The notes under the pieces were generated by a model, which saw only the letters and a list, made by a program, of their open reading frames with translations, was not told the DNA's origin and made no database searches. A program made the position numbers and the translations under genes. From Actinomycetes bacterium (GTDB taxonomy: Bacteria; Actinomycetota; Acidimicrobiia; Acidimicrobiales; Palsa-688), in contig JAKAXG010000358.1 of assembly GCA_021827225.1 (NCBI GenBank), forward strand, positions 1-5,350: 5,350 nucleotides of DNA. The letters are read 5' to 3'. This document shows positions 1 to 5,143 of the stretch, piece after piece; positions within the stretch are counted from its first letter, which is position 1; each line of letters opens with the position of its first letter.

Positions 1-1
1 G

Positions 2-214
2 GACGACGTGGTGGCCATGATCGGCGAGGAGCACGCCCGGGTGTGGCGGCTGTACCTGGCCGGAGGGGCCCTGTCGTTCGAGGAGAACCGCATGGGCGTC
101 GACCAGGTCCTCTCGGTGCGGCCCCGCCCCGACGGCCGCAGCGGCATGGCCGCCACCCGTATCGGCTGGGAGCAGCCCGCCGACCGTCGGGCGCCGGCCG
201 TGCGCCGGGCGTGA
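2..214 (+). CDS. Cyclopropane-fatty-acyl-phospholipid synthase-type SAM methyltransferase, C-terminal fragment
   Basis: Only the last 70 codons are in the window; the frame is open from base 2 and ends at a TGA at 212-214. The visible residues include IGEEHARVWRLYLAGGALSF, followed by EENRMGVDQVLSV. This matches the C-terminal signature of actinobacterial cyclopropane-fatty-acid synthase / UfaA1-type methyltransferases (typically GEERARVWRLYMAG then FE.NRI..HQVL). Known members move a methyl(ene) group from S-adenosylmethionine onto the double bond of a phospholipid acyl chain at the membrane, giving cyclopropane or 10-methyl fatty acids. The SAM-binding domain lies upstream of the window, so cyclopropanation cannot be told from simple methylation. 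After the family motif there is a tail of about 30 Arg/Ala/Pro-rich residues. The stop overlaps the GTG start of the DUF1295 gene (GTGA), so the two are probably co-translated. The family call is firm; the exact product is not. Confidence 0.85.
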   Translation, partial: DDVVAMIGEEHARVWRLYLAGGALSFEENRMGVDQVLSVRPRPDGRSGMAATRIGWEQPADRRAPAVRRA

Positions 215-1023
215 GCGGCTTCGCCACCCACCAGTTCCTGACCGGGCTGGCCGTCACGGGCGGCACGTCCGCGGCCCTGTTCGCGCTCACGTTCGTGGTG
301 GCCCTCCGGGTGGGCCGCTGGAACGTGGTGGACGTGGTGTGGGGCCTGTCGTTCGTGGCCATAGGAGTGGCGTCGTTCGCCTGGTCGGCGGCGGCCGCCA
401 CGTCGGGCGCCCGGCGGGTGCTGGTCCTCACGATGGTGGGGCTGTGGGGCCTGCGCCTGGCGGCCTACATCGGCTGGCGCAGCCGGGGCCACGGCGAGGA
501 CCCCCGCTACGCGGCCATGATGGACCGGGCTCCGGGGTCACCTTCGCTCCGGGCGCTGAAGGTGATCTTCGTCCCCCAGGCGTTCCTGGCCTGGTTCGTG
601 TCGCTGCCGGTGCAGGCCGCCATGTACGAGCGCTCCGGCCCGGGTGCCCTGGCGTGGATCGGGGCCGCGGTGTGGGTCGTGGGGCTGTTCTTCGAGGCGG
701 TGGGCGACGCCCAGATGTCCGCCTTCCGGGGGGACCCGGCCAACCGGGGCCAGGTCATGGACCGGGGGCTGTGGCGCTACACCCGCCACCCCAACTACTT
801 CGGCGACGCCACCGTGTGGCTCGGCCTGTACCTGGTGGCCGCCTCCTCCTGGCAGGGAGCCCTGACGTTCCTCTCGCCGGTCGCCATGCTGTATTTCCTG
901 TACTTCAAGAGCGGCAAGGGACTGCTGGAGAGGGGCCTGTCCGACACCAAGCCCGGCTACGCCGACTACGTGGCGCGCACCTCGGGGTTCATACCCCTCC
1001 CGCCGAAGAGGCGCCGGCCCTAA
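211..1023 (+). CDS. DUF1295 family integral membrane protein (steroid 5-alpha-reductase-like fold)
   Basis: The protein has 270 residues, in the usual range for DUF1295. The GTG start at 211 is chosen because it overlaps the upstream stop (GTGA) and begins just before the first hydrophobic segment; the same frame stays open further upstream but that part lies inside the methyltransferase gene. Hydrophobic segments lie near residues 12-32, 38-60, 70-88, 115-138, 148-165, 200-212 and 218-232. Family landmarks are VVDVVWGLSF (39-48), SRGHGEDPRY (91-100) and the C-terminal GLWRYTRHPNYFGD (186-199), the isoprenylcysteine methyltransferase / steroid reductase-like signature that contacts a cofactor in related enzymes. 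The family's reaction is not established; an NAD(P)H-dependent reduction of a lipid is a guess from the fold. It directly follows a cyclopropane/branched fatty acid methyltransferase, as Rv0446c follows ufaA1 in M. tuberculosis, so a role in modified fatty acids is likely. No clear ribosome binding site is seen, which fits translational coupling. Confidence 0.92.
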   Translation: MSGFATHQFLTGLAVTGGTSAALFALTFVVALRVGRWNVVDVVWGLSFVAIGVASFAWSAAAATSGARRVLVLTMVGLWGLRLAAYIGWRSRGHGEDPRYAAMMDRAPGSPSLRALKVIFVPQAFLAWFVSLPVQAAMYERSGPGALAWIGAAVWVVGLFFEAVGDAQMSAFRGDPANRGQVMDRGLWRYTRHPNYFGDATVWLGLYLVAASSWQGALTFLSPVAMLYFLYFKSGKGLLERGLSDTKPGYADYVARTSGFIPLPPKRRRP

Positions 1024-1067
1024 CCGGCCCCGGCCACCCCGGTTTCGGGACCCCCGACGAGGGTTCT

Positions 1068-1073
1068 TAGAAT
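1068..1073 (+). promoter_or_regulatory. Candidate -10 element (TAGAAT) of the acyltransferase operon promoter
   Basis: TAGAAT matches the TATAAT/TANNNT consensus at five of six bases and sits in the only clearly AT-richer patch of the 125-base gap. The -35 region is weak: TTCGGG at 1044-1049 is 18 nt upstream and matches TTGACA poorly. Transcription would start about 7 nt downstream, at 1080-1081, exactly where an ATG lies. This is the usual spacing for leaderless actinobacterial transcripts. The position and hexamer are visible; promoter activity is inferred. Short inverted repeats just upstream (near 1038-1049 and 1050-1064) are too weak to call a terminator for the DUF1295 gene. Confidence 0.35.
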
Positions 1074-1080
1074 CGCGTCC

Positions 1081-1158
1081 ATGTTTCTCAGCAATCTCTC
1101 AGCCACCCGGCGGGTAGGCGTTCAGGTTCGGAGGGGAAGATCTTCCGCATGCGTGTGA
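1081..1158 (+). CDS. Possible leaderless small ORF (25 codons) overlapping the acyltransferase start
   Basis: An ATG at 1081 opens a 25-codon frame beginning MFLSNLSATRRV and ending GRSSACV, with TGA at 1156-1158. It lies 7 nt after the TAGAAT hexamer, so a transcript from that promoter would begin at or within one base of the ATG, and it has no Shine-Dalgarno of its own. Its stop lies 5 nt past the ATG of the acyltransferase (1149), so its translation would cover the acyltransferase ribosome binding site and could couple or attenuate expression. The peptide is basic, with five Arg, and has one Cys at codon 24. Codon use is less G/C-biased at third positions than in the real genes, which argues against a selected protein and leaves a regulatory leader or chance as alternatives. 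I do not recognise the peptide. Confidence 0.25.
   Translation: MFLSNLSATRRVGVQVRRGRSSACV
1130..1146 (+). promoter_or_regulatory. Ribosome binding site for the acyltransferase, merged with a 12-bp perfect palindrome
   Basis: GGAGGGGAAG at 1130-1139 is a strong Shine-Dalgarno whose GGAGG core lies about 13 nt before the ATG at 1149, and it supports that start over the in-frame ATG at 1158. The overlapping bases 1135-1146 (GGAAGATCTTCC) form a perfect 12-bp palindrome. As DNA it could be a half-site pair for a dimeric regulator; as RNA it could fold only into a 4-bp stem with a GAUC loop, covering the edge of the Shine-Dalgarno. The ribosome site is well supported; a regulatory role for the palindrome is inferred. 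Confidence 0.55.
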
Positions 1159-2426
1159 TGCCCGTCCCGGCGGCCGCGCCCGCCGGGCGGTCGGCGTCGC
1201 AGCCGACGGCACCCCCGGCCGGCGCCCCGGACGGGGCGGGGGCCGGGAGGCCGGGCATCACCCGGGGCCACCTGTGGCAGGTGGACGTGGTGCGGCTGCT
1301 GACCTTCACGGCGGTCATCGCGGTGCACTCCCTGGCCTTCACCGAGCAGCCGGACAACCGGGCTGCGGCGGCGGCCATGATGCTCCTTCAGTACGGCCGG
1401 GAGGTGTTCTTCAGCCTGACCGGATTCGTGCTGATCTACTCCACCGCCGGGCGGCGATCCCTGCAGCTGCGCCGGTTCTGGCCGAAGCGCATCCTCTACG
1501 TGGCCGTGCCCTACGTGGTGTGGAGCGGGATCTACTACGCCTACGACATCCTCGGCCCGGCCCACGCCAGCGCGTCACTGTCCGTTTTCGGCACGGATCT
1601 CCTGTATGCCGGGGCCAAGTACCATCTGTACTTCCTGCTGGTGACCGTCCAGCTGTATCTGGCCTTTCCGTTGATCCGGTGGTTCGTTCTCCGCACCGCA
1701 CACCGGGCCCTACCGGTGCTGGCGGCCGTATCGGCGGCCAACCTCGCCTGGCTGGCCGTCCTGCAGTACGGCGCGTACCCCCACTCGGGAGCCGGGCTGT
1801 GGGTCTACTCCCACGCCTACGAGCTGCTGCCCAGCTACCTCATGTACGTGCTCGGGGGCGCCTACGCGGCCGTCCACCTGGACCGGCTGCAGCAGCTGGT
1901 CGACGCCCGCCGCCGCCTGCTGCTGGCGGTCGCCGCCCTGGCCGGGATCGGGGCCCTGGTCGTCTACTCCGTGCAGCTCCCGTTCATGGCCCCCCGCTCG
2001 GCCAACGACGTGCTGCAACCCGGTATGGCCCTCAGCTGCCTGGCCGCCACCATCGTGGTCTACCTGGTCGGCTCCCGCTGGGCCGAGGGGCCCCGCCGCC
2101 GCCAGGCGCTCATCGAGACCCTCTCCGACGCCTCGTTCGGGGTGTACCTGTCCCACCCCCTGGTCCTCCAGCTCCTGCTCGACTTCGGCGGGTTCGGCAA
2201 CGGCCAACAGGTGATGCCGGCGTTCGTGTGCACGGTCCTGGCCCTGGTGATCAGCGTGGCCGGCGGCACGGCCATCTCGCTGCTCTTCCGGCGCACCCCC
2301 CTGTCGCTGCCCCTGACCGGGCGGCCGTGGCGGGCCCAGGTCAAGCGCCAGCCGGCCACCGCCGGCCGGCGACGGGTCGATCTGCAGCCGGCGCTGGCGT
2401 CGGGGAAGGGCGCGGCGGCGTGCTGA
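1149..2426 (+). CDS. Acyltransferase family 3 membrane O-acyltransferase (OafA/YrhL-like)
   Basis: The 425-residue protein belongs to the acyltransferase-3 family (PF01757), whose members move acyl groups from acyl donors onto sugars, peptidoglycan, lipids or antibiotics at the membrane. Residues 1-38 form a Pro/Ala/Gly-rich, probably disordered cytoplasmic extension. The core begins with QVDVVRLLTFTAVIAVH (44-60), the family's D..R...H signature, with His60 in the catalytic position. Further landmarks are REVFFSLTGFVLIYS (84-98), RRFWPKRILYVAVPYVVW (108-125), KYHLYFLLVTVQLYL (157-171) and LSDASFGVYLSHPLVLQLLL (325-344) with His336. About ten membrane segments can be picked out, and the tail after residue 381 is basic. 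Acceptor and acyl group cannot be read from the sequence. It is the first long gene of the operon. Its last seven bases overlap the start of an acyl-CoA ligase, which could supply its acyl donor. The ATG at 1149 is preferred for its strong ribosome site; ATG 1158 is possible. Confidence 0.9.
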   Translation: MRVMPVPAAAPAGRSASQPTAPPAGAPDGAGAGRPGITRGHLWQVDVVRLLTFTAVIAVHSLAFTEQPDNRAAAAAMMLLQYGREVFFSLTGFVLIYSTAGRRSLQLRRFWPKRILYVAVPYVVWSGIYYAYDILGPAHASASLSVFGTDLLYAGAKYHLYFLLVTVQLYLAFPLIRWFVLRTAHRALPVLAAVSAANLAWLAVLQYGAYPHSGAGLWVYSHAYELLPSYLMYVLGGAYAAVHLDRLQQLVDARRRLLLAVAALAGIGALVVYSVQLPFMAPRSANDVLQPGMALSCLAATIVVYLVGSRWAEGPRRRQALIETLSDASFGVYLSHPLVLQLLLDFGGFGNGQQVMPAFVCTVLALVISVAGGTAISLLFRRTPLSLPLTGRPWRAQVKRQPATAGRRRVDLQPALASGKGAAAC

Positions 2427-3937
2427 GCGTCAGCGAGCTGCTCGACCGGCGGGCCGGGTCGGCCGGCCCGGCCCTGATCGAGGGGTCCACCGGACTCGGC
2501 GTGACATGGGCCGAGGTGGCCGAGCAGGCCGACCGGTGGAGGTCCGAGGGGCTGACCGGTCCGGTCGGTCTGGCCCTGGCCGACCCGGTCGCCATGGCCA
2601 CCAACTTCATCGCCGCCCTGGGGGCCGGCGCCCTGGTCGCTCCGCTGGACCCGAACGCTCCCACCGCCGAGCACACGGCGCGCACCGCCCAGCTGGGTCT
2701 GCGCTCGATGGTCATCGAGCCCGGGGTGGACGCGCCCGCCGGCGTGGCCGTCTGGACCGCCGGCCGGCGGGAGATCGAATCCGCCGGCGGCCGGGCCGGG
2801 CCGGGGCGACCGGTCCCCGCTTCGCCGGCCGACGTCCGGCTGATAATGGCCAGTTCCGGCACCACCGGCACCCCGAAGATCATCCCGCTCACCGAGGCCC
2901 AGCTGCTGGAGACGGCGGCCGGGGTGGCCGCCCACCTCAGGCTCGGCCCGCAGGAGCGGGGCTACTCGCCGCTGCCGCTTTTCCACATCAACGGCCTGAT
3001 CGTCGGGGTGCTGTCGGCCCTGGTGGCCGACAGCACCATCGTGGTCGAGCGGCAGTTCTCCCGCCGGTCGTTCTGGACCACCGTGGAGCAGCGCCGGGTG
3101 ACCTGGCTCAACCTGGTGCCGGCCATCCTGGCCATCCTGGGCGCCCCCGCCGACGGCGAGGGGCTGCGGCCGCACCCGGGGGTCCGGCTGGCCCGCTCCG
3201 CCTCGGCTCCCCTGCCGGCCTCGGTGCGCGAGCGCTTCGAAGCCCGCAGCGGGATACCGGTGGTGGAGACCTACGGGATGACCGAGGCGGCCAGCCAGAT
3301 CACCGCCAACCCGACCGACGCGGTGCGCGCCGGATCGGTGGGGCGGCCCGTGGGGATCGAGCTGCGGGTGGTGGACGAGACCGGGCGCCCCCCGGGCCCG
3401 GGCCAGGAGGCCAGGGTGCAGATCCGGGGATCGCGGGTGACGGCGTGGTACTGGAGCGCCGACGACGGGCCGGCCGGTTGGTCGAGCCGGCCCGTCGTGG
3501 ACGGGGACGGATGGCTGGACACCGGCGACATCGGCTGGACCGACGGTGATGGCTATCTCTACCTGGTGGGTAGAGATGGCGATGTCATCAATCGCGGGGG
3601 CGAGAAGGTCCAGCCCCGGGAGGTGGAAGACGTGCTTCTCGGCGACGCCCGGGTCACCGCCGCCGTGGTGATCGGGAGGCCCCACCCCACCGTGGGAGAG
3701 GAACCGGTCGCCTACGTGATGGTCAACGAGGCGACGGCAGCCGCCCCCGGCGACCTCGTCGCCGACCTGCACCAGCGCTGCGAGGAGTCCCTCAGCCGGT
3801 TCAAGCGGCCGGCCGACATAGTCCTCAGCCGGTCCTTACCCGCCGGGCCGACCGGCAAGGTCAGAAGAAGCGAAGTCCGGGCCATGATCCGAAACCCTGA
3901 TCATCCCCACCCCACACCGATCACCGAGACGCCATGA
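2420..3937 (+). CDS. AMP-forming acyl-CoA ligase (ANL superfamily; oxalate/4-coumarate-CoA ligase-like)
   Basis: The enzyme (505 residues, usual family length) should activate a carboxylic acid with ATP to an acyl-adenylate and then a CoA thioester in the cytoplasm. All core motifs are present in order: P-loop SSGTTGTPK (145-153), LPLFHINGL (185-193), YGMTEAA (285-291), WLDTGD (365-370) with the ribose-binding Asp370, GRDGDVINRGGEK (384-396) and PTGK (477-480) with the catalytic Lys480. The FHINGL, TYGMTEAA and INRGGEKV segments resemble plant AAE3 / yeast Pcs60 oxalate-CoA ligases more than long-chain FadD enzymes, suggesting a small or polar acid, but this is from memory and the substrate is open. 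One oddity is Gly387, where the hinge Lys or Asp between domains is expected. The GTG at 2420 overlaps the upstream stop by seven bases and follows GGGGAAGGG at 2402-2410. The Pro/Thr-rich last residues after 491 are unlike the family. It is coupled to the acyltransferase upstream and the ComA gene downstream. Confidence 0.93.
   Translation: MLSVSELLDRRAGSAGPALIEGSTGLGVTWAEVAEQADRWRSEGLTGPVGLALADPVAMATNFIAALGAGALVAPLDPNAPTAEHTARTAQLGLRSMVIEPGVDAPAGVAVWTAGRREIESAGGRAGPGRPVPASPADVRLIMASSGTTGTPKIIPLTEAQLLETAAGVAAHLRLGPQERGYSPLPLFHINGLIVGVLSALVADSTIVVERQFSRRSFWTTVEQRRVTWLNLVPAILAILGAPADGEGLRPHPGVRLARSASAPLPASVRERFEARSGIPVVETYGMTEAASQITANPTDAVRAGSVGRPVGIELRVVDETGRPPGPGQEARVQIRGSRVTAWYWSADDGPAGWSSRPVVDGDGWLDTGDIGWTDGDGYLYLVGRDGDVINRGGEKVQPREVEDVLLGDARVTAAVVIGRPHPTVGEEPVAYVMVNEATAAAPGDLVADLHQRCEESLSRFKRPADIVLSRSLPAGPTGKVRRSEVRAMIRNPDHPHPTPITETP
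3548..3584 (+). repeat. Imperfect inverted repeat (hairpin) inside the acyl-CoA ligase gene
   Basis: Bases 3552-3563 pair with 3569-3580 around a five-base loop (TGGTG). Nine base pairs next to the loop are perfect (TATCTCTACC against GGTAGAGAT plus a T-G wobble), followed by two more G-C pairs, and two A-T pairs follow after one mismatch. The stretch is less GC-rich than its surroundings and uses codons rare here (AGA, TAT, GGT, GAT), so the structure is not just a product of base composition. It encodes the segment around GYLYLVGRDGDVI. Any function is unknown. Confidence 0.45.
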
Positions 3938-3955
3938 CCCTCATTGCGAACCGAC

Positions 3956-3960
3956 AAGGA
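3956..3960 (+). promoter_or_regulatory. Ribosome binding site (AAGGA) that decides the ComA-family start
   Basis: AAGGA lies 9 nt before the ATG at 3970. The alternative ATG at 3934, which overlaps the ligase stop as ATGA, has no comparable purine run before it. The 12 codons between the two ATGs end in A or T about half the time, unlike the G/C-ending codons of the genes around them, and look non-coding. This favours 3970, although ATGA coupling at 3934 is not excluded. Confidence 0.5.
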
Positions 3961-3969
3961 CGAACTCTG

Positions 3970-4752
3970 ATGGACTCGATATTCCTGGCGCTGCCCGACC
4001 GGGACGCCAAGCCGCGCACCCGGGGCCTGACCATGGCCATCGACAACGGCATGCCCCACGGCGCCTTCGCCGACGCCGTGGCCAGCGCCGCCGAGTACAT
4101 CGACGTGGTCAAGTTCGGCTGGGGGACGGCGCTCGTCACCCCCGACATCGAGGACAAGCTGGACCTGCTCAAGTCCTACCGGATCGGTTACTACTTCGGC
4201 GGGACCCTCTTCGAGAAGTTCGTGCACCAGGACCGCTTCGAGTCGTTCCTCACGCTGTGCCGGTTGTGCGATTGCCCCTACGTGGAGATCTCCAACGGCA
4301 CCATCGAGATGAGCACCGAGGAGAAGGCCGGCTACATCTCCCGCTGTGCCGAGGAGTTCACCGTCTTGTCGGAGGTCGGCTTCAAAGACGCCCGGCGGTC
4401 GTCGGAGCTGACCGCGGAGCAGCTGGTGGCCGCGGTGCGGGCCGACCTCGGAGCGGGGGCCACCAGGGTCATAACCGAGGCCCGCGAGAGTGGCAGGAGC
4501 GGCATCTGCCGCCCCGACGGCACCCCCCGCGAGGACCTGGTCGACGCCCTGCTGGAGAGCGGCGTGGACAGCGAGCAGATCCTCTTCGAGGCCCCCACCA
4601 AGGATCTGCAGACCCACTTCATCAAGCTGCTCGGCCCGAACGTCAACCTCGGCAACATCAACCCCACCGACGTGATCGGCCTCGAGACCCTCCGCCTCGG
4701 GCTGCGGGCCGACACCCTCATGCACTTCGAGAAGGCCCGCAGCCATGCGTGA
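3970..4752 (+). CDS. comA: Phosphosulfolactate synthase, ComA family
   Basis: The 260-residue protein fits the ComA family (PF02679; Methanocaldococcus jannaschii ComA is about 250 residues). Known members add sulfite to phosphoenolpyruvate, Mg2+-dependently, to give (R)-2-phospho-3-sulfolactate, the first step of coenzyme M synthesis in methanogens and of sulfolactate formation in sporulating Bacillus (YitC). Conserved blocks, compared with the archaeal protein from memory, are RGLTMAIDNG (18-27), YIDVVKFGWGTA (43-54), GGTLFEKF (77-84), YVEISNG (104-110), LSEVGFK (133-139), VITEARESG (167-175), LFEAPTK (205-211) and VIGLETLRLGLRADT (235-249). These cover essentially the whole (beta/alpha)8 barrel with no gap, so an active enzyme is likely. 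Plant HSA32 proteins share the fold without a proven reaction, so catalysis here is inferred. The gene follows the acyl-CoA ligase, and its last eight bases overlap the VOC gene. A start at 3934 would add 12 residues. Confidence 0.88.
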   Translation: MDSIFLALPDRDAKPRTRGLTMAIDNGMPHGAFADAVASAAEYIDVVKFGWGTALVTPDIEDKLDLLKSYRIGYYFGGTLFEKFVHQDRFESFLTLCRLCDCPYVEISNGTIEMSTEEKAGYISRCAEEFTVLSEVGFKDARRSSELTAEQLVAAVRADLGAGATRVITEARESGRSGICRPDGTPREDLVDALLESGVDSEQILFEAPTKDLQTHFIKLLGPNVNLGNINPTDVIGLETLRLGLRADTLMHFEKARSHA

Positions 4753-5143
4753 CGCGTCCGACGTGTTCCACCTGGCCATCCCGGCCCGGGACCTGGACGA
4801 GACGCAGGATTTCTACGTGACGAAGCTGGGCTGCCACCTGGCCCGCCGCTACGACGACCGGATCACGCTGGACTTCTTCGGAGACCAGGTCGTGTGCCAC
4901 CTGACCGAGGACGTGGATGAGCAGCCCGGCCTGTACCCCCGCCACTTCGGGATCACCTTCCGCCACCAGGCCGACTTCGATGCGGTGCTGACCTGTGCCG
5001 AGACCCGCCGGATCCCCTTCTTCCGGGGGTGCGAGACCCGCTTCGCCGGCCGGGTGGAGGAGCACCTGACCTTCGTGCTCCAGGACCCGTCGGCCAACCT
5101 GATCGAGTTCAAGCACTACCGCGACCCGCGGATGATGTACTGA
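4745..5143 (+). CDS. VOC superfamily protein (glyoxalase / extradiol dioxygenase fold)
   Basis: The 132-residue protein carries two beta-alpha-beta-beta-beta modules, the usual single-chain VOC length. The pattern VFHLAIPARDLDETQDFY (7-24), FFGDQVVCHL (44-53), RHFGITF (66-72) and LQDPSANLIEFKHY (112-125) is that of the group whose members read FHLAFPV.DL, FFGHQLVAHL, HFG and DPSGNALEFK. Likely metal ligands are His9, Gln48, His67 and Glu121, so the metal site looks intact. VOC proteins include isomerases, epimerases, lyases and dioxygenases that use a divalent metal to stabilise an enolate; which applies here cannot be told. The ATG at 4745 overlaps the ComA stop by eight bases and follows GAGAAGG at 4729-4735, 9 nt upstream. 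Its tight join to ComA suggests a small polar substrate of the same pathway, but this is inferred from position alone. Confidence 0.9.
   Translation: MRDASDVFHLAIPARDLDETQDFYVTKLGCHLARRYDDRITLDFFGDQVVCHLTEDVDEQPGLYPRHFGITFRHQADFDAVLTCAETRRIPFFRGCETRFAGRVEEHLTFVLQDPSANLIEFKHYRDPRMMY

Noticed and set aside
43..210. N-terminal extension of the DUF1295 frame back to a start at 43
   Set aside because: The extension lies entirely within the methyltransferase gene in another frame and its translation is a low-complexity Arg/Pro/Gly run typical of shifted-frame reading of GC-rich DNA.
1036..1065. Possible rho-independent terminator after the DUF1295 gene
   Set aside because: Only 4-bp stems (CCCG/CGGG and ACCC/GGGT) can be formed and no T-run follows.
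1274..2419. Upstream extension of the ligase frame to 1274, giving an 887-residue protein
   Set aside because: The first 382 residues are an out-of-frame reading of the acyltransferase gene; a GTG at 2420 with a good ribosome site gives a normal-length ligase.
2060..3772. Long 570-codon open frame on the minus strand opposite the ligase gene
   Set aside because: It is rich in Gly, Arg, Pro and His without recognisable motifs and runs opposite the acyltransferase 3' end and ligase, both with clear family motifs; long antisense frames are expected at this GC content.
3884..3904. ATGATC...GATCAT inverted repeat at the 3' end of the ligase gene
   Set aside because: Six-base arms with a nine-base spacer are expected many times by chance in a window of this size.
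3901..4779. 292-codon open frame on the minus strand opposite the ComA gene
   Set aside because: It is the antisense shadow of a gene whose + strand translation matches ComA along its whole length; the minus-strand product has no recognisable domain.
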